Part shown: positions 25,399 through 34,004 of the stretch, piece after piece
Layout of the letters: each line of letters begins with the position of its first letter
How positions within the stretch are numbered: position 1 is the first letter of the stretch
NCBI GenBank assembly: GCA_016125275.1
Contig: WGMB01000006.1
Coordinates: 153,684 to 217,683 of the forward strand
Direction of reading: 5' to 3'
DNA length: 64,000 nt
DNA from: Acidobacteriota bacterium
GTDB lineage: Bacteria; Acidobacteriota; Terriglobia; Bryobacterales; UBA6623
Made by a program: the position numbers and the translations under genes
Notes under the pieces: model-generated
Told to the model about the DNA's origin: nothing
The model's input: the letters and a program-made list of their open reading frames with translations, nothing else
Databases searched by the model: none

Positions 25399-26301
25399 AT
25401 GCGCTGGATCGACTACGAATCACCCCAAACCCTCGACGAAGCGGTCGCACTTTTCCAAAAGCACGGCCCCAACGCGCGCGCTCTGGCCGGCGGAACCGAC
25501 CTGCTGGTGCAGCTCAAGGTCGGCCGGCGAGAGCCCGACGTCGTCATCGACATCAAGAAGATCCCCGCCCTGCGCGCCATCGAGTGGGATCCGGTCAAGG
25601 GCCTCACGCTCGGCGCCGCGGTCCCCTGCTACCAGATCTACGGCGACGAGCGCGTCCGGAAGCACTATCCGGGGCTGACCGACGTGGTCGAGATGATCGG
25701 CGGAACGCCCATCCAGGGCCGCGCCTCGGTCGGCGGCAACCTCTGCAACGCCTCGCCCAGCGCGGATTCGATCCCGATGCTGATCGCCTACCGTGCGATC
25801 TGCCACATCGTCGGCCCGTTCGGCGTGCGGCACCTGCCGGTGGAAGAGTTCTGCCTGGCGCCGGGCAAGAACGCCCTGGCTCCCAACGAGTTTCTGGCGT
25901 CGCTGCACCTGCCCCCGCCGGCGCCGCATTCGGGCGCGCGCTACCTACGCTTCATCCCGCGCAACGAGATGGACATCGCCGTGGTCGGCGCGGGCGTCAC
26001 CGTGACGCTCAACGCCGCCGGCGACCGCTTCCAGACGGCGCGGATCGCCCTGGCCGCCGTCGCCCCGACGCCTCTGTTCGTCGCCGAAGCCGGCGACGCG
26101 CTGGCCGGCGAGCCGGTCTCCGACGACAGCATCCGCATGGCCGCCGAGATGGCCAAGGCCGCCGCCCAGCCCATCGACGACATGCGCGGCACGGTCGCCT
26201 ACCGCAAGCATCTGGCCGAAGTGCTCACCCGCCGCGCCCTGGGCGACGCCGTCCGTCGGGCCCGCGGAGAGATCCTGCCCGGCCCCGTCCATCAGCACTG
26301 A
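25399..26301 (+). CDS. Molybdenum hydroxylase FAD-binding subunit (CoxM/XdhB-like)
   Basis: The 300-residue medium subunit carries the two FAD pyrophosphate-binding motifs AGGTDLL (30-36) and VGGNLCNASPSAD (111-123), and a C-terminal CO-dehydrogenase flavoprotein domain. It passes electrons from the 2Fe-2S subunit to an acceptor. The other two subunits follow, giving the usual medium-small-large order. The substrate is not identifiable, and it should not be called CO dehydrogenase. Confidence 0.93.
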   Translation: MRWIDYESPQTLDEAVALFQKHGPNARALAGGTDLLVQLKVGRREPDVVIDIKKIPALRAIEWDPVKGLTLGAAVPCYQIYGDERVRKHYPGLTDVVEMIGGTPIQGRASVGGNLCNASPSADSIPMLIAYRAICHIVGPFGVRHLPVEEFCLAPGKNALAPNEFLASLHLPPPAPHSGARYLRFIPRNEMDIAVVGAGVTVTLNAAGDRFQTARIALAAVAPTPLFVAEAGDALAGEPVSDDSIRMAAEMAKAAAQPIDDMRGTVAYRKHLAEVLTRRALGDAVRRARGEILPGPVHQH

Positions 26302-26401
26302 GTGGAAGGGCCGCTATGATGAGCTGCGAGAAACGTTCGACCGACCCCGGGCTTCCCAACCAAAGCCCCCGCCCCGAGGCGAAGGCTCGCTAGAGAACAC
26401 G

Positions 26402-26887
26402 ATGATGCCGAAGAAATCCTATGTCCAGGCCGTGATCAACGGCGAGTCCCGCGAGTTTCTGTGCGAGCCGCGCCAGACCCTGCTGGAGGTCCTGCGCGAA
26501 GAGCTCGGCCTGACCGGCGCCAAGGAAGGCTGCGGCGACGGCAACTGTGGAGCCTGCGTGGTGATTCAGGACGGCCGCCTGGTGTGCTCTTGCTTGGAAT
26601 TGGCCGTGGAGTCGGCCGGAACTGAGATCACGACGGTCGAAGGCGTCGCCGGACGCCAGGAGCTGCATCCCTTGCAGCAGTGCTTCTTGGAAGACGCCGC
26701 ACTGCAGTGCGGCATCTGCACGCCGGGCTTCTTGGTGTCGGCCAAGGCTCTGCTCGACAAGAACCCCGACCCCAGCGAGCCTGAGATCCGGCTCTGGCTC
26801 GCCAACAACCTGTGTCGCTGCACCGGCTACGACAAGATCGTGCGCGCCGTCGAGCACGCCGCTGAGAGAATGCGGCAGGAGGCTTGA
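26402..26887 (+). CDS. Molybdenum hydroxylase 2Fe-2S subunit (CoxS/XdhC-like)
   Basis: The 161-residue small subunit has both iron-sulfur clusters. The plant-type cluster uses Cys44, Cys49, Cys52 and Cys64 (KEGCGDGNCGACVV). The second uses Cys103, Cys106, Cys138 and Cys140 (CGICTPGF, CRCTGYDKI). The gene is preceded by 100 bases containing TATGAT at 26315-26320 and an AAACGTTCG half-palindrome. It could thus have its own promoter as well as read-through from the FAD-subunit gene. Confidence 0.94.
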   Translation: MMPKKSYVQAVINGESREFLCEPRQTLLEVLREELGLTGAKEGCGDGNCGACVVIQDGRLVCSCLELAVESAGTEITTVEGVAGRQELHPLQQCFLEDAALQCGICTPGFLVSAKALLDKNPDPSEPEIRLWLANNLCRCTGYDKIVRAVEHAAERMRQEA

Positions 26888-26893
26888 ACCACG

Positions 26894-29200
26894 ATGACTC
26901 ACAAACCTGACTCCTACGAGCACAACATGGTGCTCGCCCAGAAGCAGTTCCGTGTCCTCGGGACGCGCCCCATCCGCCACGACGGCGTCGACAAGGTCAC
27001 CGGCCGGGCGCTCTACGGCGCCGACATCGACCTGTCGGGCCTGATCCACGGCGCCATTCTGCGCAGCCCTCACGCGCACGCCCGTATCGTCTCCATCGAT
27101 ACCAGCGCTGCCGAAGCGATGGAGGGCGTGCTGGCCGTGGTCACCGCCGCCGATCTGGGCGACTCGGGCGACAAGATGATCGACCTGGGCGAAGGCGAGC
27201 AGAACCTGAGCTTTCTGCGCGGCAACGTCTTGGCGAGCGGCAAGGCGCTCTACAAGGGCCACGCCGTGGCCGGCGTCGCCGCCGCCAGCCTGCACGTCGC
27301 GCAGGAAGCCGTCAAGCGTATCCGCGTGGAGTGGGAGCCCCTGCCCGCCGTGACCACCACGCAGCAAGCCATGGCCGACGGCGCTCCCGTTCTCCATGAC
27401 GGTCTGCGTACCAAGGAGCTCGGCAAGGAAACTGATCAGACCGGCAACGTAGCGGCGCACTTCCGCTACGACAAGGGGTCGCCCGACGAAGGCTTCGCCC
27501 AGGCCGACGTGATCGTGGAGCGTTCTTTTGACACTGCCACGGTCCACCAGGGCTACATCGAGCCCCAGAACGCCACCGCTCTGTGGAACAACGACGGCCG
27601 GCTCCAGATCTGGACCTCCACCCAAGGCTCGTTCGTCGTCCGCGACACCACGGCCGCAATCCTCGACATCCCCGTCTCGCAGGTCAAGGTGACGCCGATG
27701 GAGATCGGCGGCGGCTTCGGCGGCAAGATCCCGGTCTACCTCGAGCCCGTGGCCGCCCTGCTGTCGAAGAAGACCGGCCGGCCCGTGAAGCTCGTGATGA
27801 GCCGGCAGGATGTGTTCGAAGCGACCGGCCCGACGCCGGGCTCGCACATTCGCGTGAAGATGGGCGCGACCAACGACGGCCGCATCGTGGCCGCCGAAGC
27901 CTGGATGGCCTACGAGGCCGGGGCCTACCCGGAGTCCTTTGTCGTCCCCGGGGCGATGTGTGTGTTCGCCTGCTATGACATCGACAACATCCGCGTCGAC
28001 GGCTTCGACGTGGTCGTCAACAAGCCCTCCACGGCCGCCTACCGGGCGCCCGGCGCCACCAACGCCGCCTTCGCCGCGGAATCGGTGGTGGATGAGATCG
28101 CCGAGAAGCTCGGCGTCGACCCCCTCGACCTGCGGCTGAAGAACGCCGCCAAGGAAGGCACGCGGCGGGCCGACGGGGTGAAGTTTCCGCGCATCGGCCT
28201 GGTCGAGGTGCTGGAAGCCATGAAGGCGCACCCGCACTACCAGACGCCGCTCGAAGGCCCCCACCGCGGGCGCGGCGTGGCGGTCGGCTTCTGGTTCAAC
28301 GTCGGGCTCGAGTCGAGCTGCTCCATCAGCGTCAACTCCGACGGAACGATCAGTCTGGTCGAAGGCTCCACCGATATCGGCGGCACGCGCACGTCCATCG
28401 CCATGCAGGCGGCGGAAGTGCTGGGCATCTCCGCCGAGGAGGTGCGTCCTTCGGTGGCTGACACCGATTCGGTCGGCTATACCTCGGTCACCGGAGGCAG
28501 CCGCGTCACCTTCGCCACCGGCTGGGCGGCGCACAACGCGGCCCAGGACGTCGTGGCGCAGATGAAGGAGCGCGCCGCGATCCTGTGGGGCGTCGACGCC
28601 GGCGCCGTGGAGTTCGCCGACGGGACTTTCCGCAGCGGCGACAACTCCCTCGCCTTCAAGGAGTTGGCGAAGAAGCTCAGCGAAACCGGCGGCCCGGTCA
28701 CCGGCCGCGCGACGGTCCACCCGAAAGGCGTCGGCGGCTCGTTCGCCGGCAACATCGTCGACGTCGAAGTCGATCCGGAAACCGCCAAGACCAAGATTCT
28801 GCGCTTCACGGCTTTCCAGGACGCCGGCAAGGCCATCCACCCGAGCTACGTGGAAGGTCAGATGCAGGGCGGCAGCGTGCAAGGCATCGGCTGGGGCCTG
28901 AACGAGGAGTACTTCATGACCGATCAGGGCGTGATGGCCAACTCGACCCTGCTCGACTACCGCATGCCGACGGCGCTCGACTTGCCGATGATCGACACCT
29001 GCATCATCGAGGTCGCCAACCCGGGTCATCCCTTCGGCGTGCGCGGCGTGGGCGAGGCCTCGATCGTGCCGCCTCCCGGCGCCTTGGCCAACGCCATCCA
29101 CAACGCCACGGGCGTTCGCATGAGCCGCTTGCCGATGAGCCCTCCGCGCCTCATGGAAGCGATCTGGGCGCTCGAGTCCAATCCGATTGCGGCGGACTAA
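26894..29200 (+). CDS. Molybdenum hydroxylase large (molybdopterin) subunit
   Basis: The 768-residue catalytic subunit has GRALYGADIDLSGLIHGAIL at the start, the Mo-pterin region GGGFGGKI and AYRAPGATNAAFAAES. The catalytic glutamate is in GVRGVGEASIVPPPGAL near the C-terminus. The active-site loop is not AYRCSFR (form I CO dehydrogenase) or AYRGAGR, so it is an unassigned xanthine dehydrogenase/aldehyde oxidase relative. It would hydroxylate an aldehyde, purine, nicotinate-like or aromatic substrate. Six bases separate it from the small subunit. Confidence 0.94.
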   Translation: MTHKPDSYEHNMVLAQKQFRVLGTRPIRHDGVDKVTGRALYGADIDLSGLIHGAILRSPHAHARIVSIDTSAAEAMEGVLAVVTAADLGDSGDKMIDLGEGEQNLSFLRGNVLASGKALYKGHAVAGVAAASLHVAQEAVKRIRVEWEPLPAVTTTQQAMADGAPVLHDGLRTKELGKETDQTGNVAAHFRYDKGSPDEGFAQADVIVERSFDTATVHQGYIEPQNATALWNNDGRLQIWTSTQGSFVVRDTTAAILDIPVSQVKVTPMEIGGGFGGKIPVYLEPVAALLSKKTGRPVKLVMSRQDVFEATGPTPGSHIRVKMGATNDGRIVAAEAWMAYEAGAYPESFVVPGAMCVFACYDIDNIRVDGFDVVVNKPSTAAYRAPGATNAAFAAESVVDEIAEKLGVDPLDLRLKNAAKEGTRRADGVKFPRIGLVEVLEAMKAHPHYQTPLEGPHRGRGVAVGFWFNVGLESSCSISVNSDGTISLVEGSTDIGGTRTSIAMQAAEVLGISAEEVRPSVADTDSVGYTSVTGGSRVTFATGWAAHNAAQDVVAQMKERAAILWGVDAGAVEFADGTFRSGDNSLAFKELAKKLSETGGPVTGRATVHPKGVGGSFAGNIVDVEVDPETAKTKILRFTAFQDAGKAIHPSYVEGQMQGGSVQGIGWGLNEEYFMTDQGVMANSTLLDYRMPTALDLPMIDTCIIEVANPGHPFGVRGVGEASIVPPPGALANAIHNATGVRMSRLPMSPPRLMEAIWALESNPIAAD

Positions 29201-29226
29201 CCGTCCGCCCAACGGGCGATTCGCCG

Positions 29227-29544
29227 ATGCCGCGGGTCTTTCTGCCTACGATGCTCCGGGAGCTGACCGGGGGCGCCGCCGAGCTCGAAGCCGCCGGCGC
29301 GACGGTGCGTGAGCTGCTCGACGAGCTGGAGGCCCGGCATCCGGGCCTGCGGGCCAGACTCTGCGACGGCGACCGGCTTCGCTCGAACTTGGCCGTGGCC
29401 GTCAACGGAGAAGTCGAGCCGTTGGGGCTGCTGGCCCGCGTGCAGCCTGACGCCGAGGTGCATTTCGTGCCGGCGATCGCCGGCGGAAGCGGGGCCCGGC
29501 GCTCCGCTTTCGTTTGCCCTGCCGGGAGCCGTGTGATTCAATAG
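29227..29544 (+). CDS. MoaD/ThiS-like protein with C-terminal extension
   Basis: From ATG 29227 the product is 105 residues. It shows the ubiquitin-like MoaD/ThiS pattern: MPRVFLPTMLRELTGG, VRELLDELEARHPGLRARL (partial), NLAVAVNGEVEP, and VHFVPAIAGG. The usual terminal Gly-Gly is followed by 17 more residues (SGARRSAFVCPAGSRVIQ in part), so activation would need processing, or the tail is functional. It sits right after the molybdenum hydroxylase, which makes a molybdopterin or sulfur-carrier role plausible. A longer overlapping frame from 28585 is rejected. Confidence 0.75.
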   Translation: MPRVFLPTMLRELTGGAAELEAAGATVRELLDELEARHPGLRARLCDGDRLRSNLAVAVNGEVEPLGLLARVQPDAEVHFVPAIAGGSGARRSAFVCPAGSRVIQ

Positions 29545-29547
29545 CAG

Positions 29548-29562
29548 GCGAGAACTTCTCGC
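29548..29562. repeat. Palindrome GCGAGAA-C-TTCTCGC at the start of the TPR/barrel gene
   Basis: The perfect seven-base arms end one base before the ATG at 29564 and cover the expected ribosome-binding site. It could be an operator or an mRNA hairpin limiting translation. Confidence 0.35.
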
Positions 29563-29563
29563 G

Positions 29564-31906
29564 ATGCGCCGGCTTCTGCTGCTGGTCTTCGCGTGCCTGC
29601 CACTCGCCGCGCAAACAGCGGATCCCGTCGCGGATCTGCTCGACCAAGGGTATAGACATCTCCGCACCGGCGACCGCGTCGGAGCGATCGCCGCGTTCGA
29701 AGACGCCCGGCGCCTCGCGCCCGATCGGCCCGAGATCAGCCGGGAGCTCGGCTTCGCCCTGCTCGGTAACGGCGAGCGCGAGCGCGCCCGCCAAGCCTTC
29801 GAGCGCGCCTGGGAGCTGGACCCGGCCCACTCCGCAACCGCCCAGCAACTGGGTTACCTCCGCGCCGAATCCGGCGACGCCGACGGCGCACGGGAGGTGT
29901 TCCAGCGGGCCGCCCTCGACGAATCCACCCGTTCGGCCGCCACGGCCGCTCTAGCGGCTCTCGAGAGCCCCTCCGCCCCCGAGAATCCAGCGCTCGAGCG
30001 GGCCTACGCGGCGCAACGCGCCGGCGACCTCGAAGCGGCGGCGGACGCCTTTGGCGAAGCCGCCGAGCTGGCCCCCCAACGGCCTGACATTCGCCAGAAT
30101 CTCGCCTACGTCCTCCTCCGGACCGGCGAAACCCTTGCGGCCGTACGGGCCTTCGAGGAAGCTCTGCGGCTCAACCCCGGCGAGGACCGCACGGCGCTCG
30201 AGCTGGCCTTTCTGCGTCACGAGACAGGCGAGCAGGCCGCCGCCCTCGCCGGCTTCCGCTCGCTGCGCGACTCCGCCGACACCGGCGTCGCCCGCACCGC
30301 CGCCGAGGCGGCCGATCGGCTCGAAGCCGAGCTGGGAGGCTCGATCGAGCGCTGGGAGGCGGCCGTTCGCACCCAGCCCGACAACCGCGCGGCCCGGATC
30401 GAGCTGGGCGATCTCTATGAGCGGCGCGGCCAACCGGCGCTCGCCGCCGCCGAGTACGCGGCGGCCTATCCGCTCCCCGGGCCGAATCCGGACGAGATCC
30501 TGCTGAAGCTGGGCCGCGCCCGGTTGCAGGCCGGCGAGCTGGTCGAGGCCCACGGCGCGTTTCTGCTGGCTTCGCGCTCGGCCGAGACGCGGATCGCCGA
30601 GACCGCCCGCGACCTGCTGCCCGACCGTACGCCCTGGGCCAACGAGTTTCGCGCCGCCCTGGCCTTGGCGCCTTCCCATACCGCTCTGCGCAAAGAGCTG
30701 GCCTACCTGCTGCTGGCCGTGGGCCAGAGCGAAGAGGCCGTCGGTGAGCTCGAGCGGGTGCTGGAGATCGATCCCGGCGACCTCCAGGCGGCTGCTCAGT
30801 TGGCCTTCCAGGAGATCGAAGCCGGACGGCCCGAGCGCGCCGTCGAGCTGCTCGAACGGGCTCGCGGCTCCAGCGACCCCGCCCTGGCCGGCAAGGCCGC
30901 CGAGACGCTTTCACGCATCCAAGCCGAACGAGCCGGCTCCGCCCGCGCCCTGGGCGAGAAGAGCCTGCGGGCCAGCTACCTCCGCGACGCCCGCCTACAG
31001 TTTCAGAAGGCCTGGGAGCTCAGGCCCGGCGATCCCGGCCTGGCCTACAAGCTGGGCGTGGTCAACAACTTGCTCCAGCAAGATCGCGAAGCCGTCCGCT
31101 GGTTCGCGCTGGCCTCCGGCGCCGACGACCCTCAGCTCGCCGCCCAGGCGCAGCAGTCCTATCGCAACCTGGCGCCGCAGTTCCGGCGGGTCACGACGTC
31201 GGTCTGGATGCTGCCGTTCTACTCCAAGCGCTTCGGCACGGTTTTTGGCTACGCCCAGGCCAAGACGGAGTTCCGGATCGGCGACCTGCCCGTCCGGCCC
31301 TACATCTCCCTGCGGTTGTCCGGCGATGTGCGCCGTCGAACCGGGGGCGCCTCGCCGCAGCAACTCTCCGAGAGCGCCCTGATCGGCGCCTTCGGCCTGC
31401 GGGCGCCTCTTCGCCACGGCTTCACCCTGTGGGGCGAGGCGGGGCAGTCGGTGAGCTACCTGGGCGAACGCGCCCCGGGAACGCCGTTCTCCGCGCCTGA
31501 CTACCGCGGCGGCCTGAACTGGTTCCGCGCCCGGGGTCCCGGCCTGGGCTCGCAGGAGACCGGCGTCTTCCAGGAGTGGAACGTCGACGCCGTCTACGTC
31601 AGCCGCTTCGACCACGACGCGCTGGCCTACTTCCGCTACCGGCCGGGCTTCACGCTGCCGCAGCGCGGGCCCTGGAAGGCCCAGCTCTACGCCAACTGGA
31701 ACGTAACCATCGACGCCTCGCGGCAATACTGGGCCAACTACGTGGAGACCGGCCCGGGCTTCCGGCTGCGCGTTCCCGGCGTGCGCCCACCGATGGATTT
31801 CTCGGTCGACTTCGTGCGCGGCGTACACCTGTCGAACCGAGGCAACGTGCGCCGGCCCAACTACTTCGACGTACGCGCCGGCGTCTGGTACTCGTTCTCG
31901 CGATGA
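29564..31906 (+). CDS. TPR protein with NfrA/PgaA-like C-terminal outer-membrane barrel
   Basis: The 780-residue protein has a signal peptide (MRRLLLLVFACLPLAAQ) and about twelve TPR-like repeats over roughly residues 22-530 (AIAAFEDARRLAPDRPEISR, AVGELERVLEIDPGDLQAA). A beta-rich C-terminal domain of about 240 residues begins VTTSVWMLPFYSKRFG and contains SDVRRR-type, FTLWGEAGQSVSYLG and ETGPGFRLRVPG strands, ending FDVRAGVWYSFSR. TPR plus such a barrel is the layout of the NfrA C-terminal family and of polysaccharide secretins like PgaA. Its stop overlaps the next start (ATGA), so the pair is coupled. An export or glycan-handling role is inferred. Confidence 0.75.
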   Translation: MRRLLLLVFACLPLAAQTADPVADLLDQGYRHLRTGDRVGAIAAFEDARRLAPDRPEISRELGFALLGNGERERARQAFERAWELDPAHSATAQQLGYLRAESGDADGAREVFQRAALDESTRSAATAALAALESPSAPENPALERAYAAQRAGDLEAAADAFGEAAELAPQRPDIRQNLAYVLLRTGETLAAVRAFEEALRLNPGEDRTALELAFLRHETGEQAAALAGFRSLRDSADTGVARTAAEAADRLEAELGGSIERWEAAVRTQPDNRAARIELGDLYERRGQPALAAAEYAAAYPLPGPNPDEILLKLGRARLQAGELVEAHGAFLLASRSAETRIAETARDLLPDRTPWANEFRAALALAPSHTALRKELAYLLLAVGQSEEAVGELERVLEIDPGDLQAAAQLAFQEIEAGRPERAVELLERARGSSDPALAGKAAETLSRIQAERAGSARALGEKSLRASYLRDARLQFQKAWELRPGDPGLAYKLGVVNNLLQQDREAVRWFALASGADDPQLAAQAQQSYRNLAPQFRRVTTSVWMLPFYSKRFGTVFGYAQAKTEFRIGDLPVRPYISLRLSGDVRRRTGGASPQQLSESALIGAFGLRAPLRHGFTLWGEAGQSVSYLGERAPGTPFSAPDYRGGLNWFRARGPGLGSQETGVFQEWNVDAVYVSRFDHDALAYFRYRPGFTLPQRGPWKAQLYANWNVTIDASRQYWANYVETGPGFRLRVPGVRPPMDFSVDFVRGVHLSNRGNVRRPNYFDVRAGVWYSFSR

Positions 31907-33831
31907 GACGAGGGGCCTGGCTGGCCTGCTGGCTGGCGTCCACCCTGGCCGCCGCCGAGCCGCAGCTCCAGGTTCCTTCCACCGCGACCGGCGTCGCCGC
32001 TGTGGCGGCCACTCTGGGCCTCTTCGCAACGGCCGAAGAGGCAGCCTTCCGTGTCGTGATCGGCGACAGCGACGCGGCCCAGACTCTGGGCTTCCGGCCG
32101 ACGCCGCAGACCGTCCGCGTGGCCGCCCTGCGCGACGCCTTGGCCCCCGAGCTCGAGATCTTCTGGCAAGAGCCCCTCGAGGTTCCGGTCTTCACACTGC
32201 CGGAGGGCGCCGTCGTCTTCACCACCGAGAAGCGGACGGGCGCGCCTCTGGCGGCCGGAACGAAGACGCCGTCCGGAGCCGTTCTCTGGCTGGCCGTGGC
32301 CCCGGGCGCCCGGGGCTACGAGAGGTATCCGCTCTGGCTGCACGCCTTGCTGGAGCTGGGCCTGGAGCCGCCGTTCCGCAACGCTCGGACCTGGGTCTTC
32401 TACGACCCCGCCTACCGGCTCCGCGTGGAACCCAACCTGCTGGCCCGGCGCTGGCGAGAGGCCGGCGTGGCGGGCGTACACGTCGCCGGCTGGCCCTTCT
32501 TCGACGGCGACGAGGGCTCCGCGGAGCGCTTGCGGGCCCTGCTGGCGGCCTGCCGCCGCCAAGGCGTGCTGGCCTACTGCTGGCTCGAGCTGCCTCACGT
32601 CAGCGAGGGCTTCTGGCAACACTTCCCGCAGTGCCGCGAGAAGACCGCCGCCGGGCTGGACGCCCAGCTCGACTGGCGCAAGCTGATCGCGTTGTCCGAC
32701 CCGGCCTGCGCCCAGCAGGCTCGGCAAGGCGTAGAACGCCTGTTGACGGGCTTTGCCTGGGACGGCGTCAACCTGGCCGAGCTCTATTTCGAGTCCCTCT
32801 ACGGCCCAGCCGATCCCACCCGCCTGACGCCGTTCCATCCCTCCGCGCGGGAGGCCGCACAGGCCGCTCTGGGGTTCGACCCGCTCGCACTGTTCGACGC
32901 CGACGGCGATCGCTTCTGGAGCCGCAGCCCCGAGTCCTGGAAAGCCTTTGCCGACTGGCGCGCCGACCTCGCCTTGCGGCTGCAAGCGGAATGGCTGGGA
33001 TTCCTCCGCCAGACCCTGCCGCGCGCCGACCTCGTCGTCACCCAGATCGACGACCGCTTCGAGCCGCGTATGCGCGAGCTGCTCGGAGCCGACGCCGGAG
33101 CCCTGCTGGCGCTGCCGGAAGAGGACTTCACTTTGCTGATCGAAGATCCCGCGCCGCTGTGGGCCCTGGGCCCGGAGCGCTACGAGCGGATCGCCGCAGC
33201 GTATGCGCCGCTCACCGGCGACCCCGGACGCCTCGCCATCGACCTCAACATCGTCGAGCGCTACCAGCAGACCTACCCCACCCGCAAGCAACTCGGCGGC
33301 GAGTTCCTGACATTGGTCGACCAAGCCGGCCGCGGCTTCGAGCGCGTGGCTTTGTATTTCGAGAGCTCCATCAGCGGTCCGGACCTGGCGCTGCTGCCGC
33401 GCATCGCGGCCGGCGCCCGCATCGTCGAGCGCGCCCCGAACGGAGCCCGCATCGTCGCCGAATCCCCCCGGCCCTTCGGCCTGAGCTGGGACGGGTCGGC
33501 GATCGTGGACGGCGGGCTCTGGCCGCTCAGTGACCGCCACACGGTGTGGCTCCCCAGGGGCCGACACGTGGTGGAAGCCCCGCAGGCGCCGCAAGCCCTC
33601 CCGCCGGCCCGAGTCCTGTGGCTGAACGCCGAGCCCTTGGCCGCTTCCGTCCACGGCCGGGAGGTTCGCTTTTCCTACTGTTCACAGCCCGCCGCCCCCG
33701 TGCTGCTCGACCGGCGGCCGGCCGAGACGCTCGTTGACGGCCGCCCCTACGACGCCGGCTGGGAGCAGACCCGCAGCCACTGGTCCGGCCGTCTGCCGCC
33801 CGGCGAGCACACGGTTCGCCTCGTCTTCTGA
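31903..33831 (+). CDS. Exported TIM-barrel/glycoside-hydrolase-like protein of unknown function
   Basis: The 642-residue product begins MRRGAWLACWLASTLAAAEP (signal peptide). The centre looks like a glycosidase-type (beta/alpha)8 barrel: NLLARRWREAGVAGVHVAGW, GVLAYCWLELPHVSEGFW, FAWDGVNLAELYFESLYGP with a candidate catalytic acid, and DLVVTQIDDRFEPRMREL. A C-terminal beta domain ends it. I do not recognise a named family. Coupling to the TPR/barrel protein recalls PgaA with PgaB, whose C-terminal domain is a glycosidase, but no synthase is nearby. The longer upstream frame from 31576 overlaps the previous gene and was rejected. Confidence 0.68.
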   Translation: MRRGAWLACWLASTLAAAEPQLQVPSTATGVAAVAATLGLFATAEEAAFRVVIGDSDAAQTLGFRPTPQTVRVAALRDALAPELEIFWQEPLEVPVFTLPEGAVVFTTEKRTGAPLAAGTKTPSGAVLWLAVAPGARGYERYPLWLHALLELGLEPPFRNARTWVFYDPAYRLRVEPNLLARRWREAGVAGVHVAGWPFFDGDEGSAERLRALLAACRRQGVLAYCWLELPHVSEGFWQHFPQCREKTAAGLDAQLDWRKLIALSDPACAQQARQGVERLLTGFAWDGVNLAELYFESLYGPADPTRLTPFHPSAREAAQAALGFDPLALFDADGDRFWSRSPESWKAFADWRADLALRLQAEWLGFLRQTLPRADLVVTQIDDRFEPRMRELLGADAGALLALPEEDFTLLIEDPAPLWALGPERYERIAAAYAPLTGDPGRLAIDLNIVERYQQTYPTRKQLGGEFLTLVDQAGRGFERVALYFESSISGPDLALLPRIAAGARIVERAPNGARIVAESPRPFGLSWDGSAIVDGGLWPLSDRHTVWLPRGRHVVEAPQAPQALPPARVLWLNAEPLAASVHGREVRFSYCSQPAAPVLLDRRPAETLVDGRPYDAGWEQTRSHWSGRLPPGEHTVRLVF

Positions 33832-33840
33832 ACAACGAGA

Positions 33841-33872
33841 GACCCCGGAGAAGCCGTCGCCTCTCCGGGGTC
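33841..33872. terminator. Strong hairpin terminator GACCCCGGAGA...TCTCCGGGGTC
   Basis: A perfect 11-bp stem with a 10-base loop starts nine bases after the stop of the TIM-barrel gene. No U-tract follows, but position and strength suggest transcription termination. Confidence 0.7.
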
Positions 33873-33879
33873 CACGCCG

Positions 33880-33898
33880 ATCGCCGAGAATCGGCGAT
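33880..33898. repeat. Perfect inverted repeat ATCGCCGA-GAA-TCGGCGAT
   Basis: The eight-base arms with a GAA loop lie between the terminator and the left end of the IS110-type element. It may be a second terminator hairpin or part of the target site of the element. Confidence 0.4.
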
Positions 33899-34004
33899 TC
33901 AGTCAAGATGGAGCGACCAACTCGAGTTCGTAGCATCGCGGGTTACGCTGACTGCGAAACGAAGCACAGCGGCGCAGAGCCGCATACGAAAGGAGTTGGC
34001 CGCC

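Noticed and set aside
26329..26340. GAAACGTTCGAC upstream of the 2Fe-2S subunit as a LacI operator
   Set aside because: Central symmetry is short and the right half differs; not enough to support a site.
26894..29200. Calling the molybdenum hydroxylase a carbon monoxide dehydrogenase
   Set aside because: The loop reads AYRAPGATNA and lacks the AYRCSFR signature of form I enzymes; substrate remains open.
26390..29212. A 940-codon open frame on the minus strand opposite the molybdenum hydroxylase large subunit
   Set aside because: It is antisense to a clearly conserved protein, has repetitive His/Arg/Gly-rich composition and no recognisable domain; it results from high GC at third codon positions.
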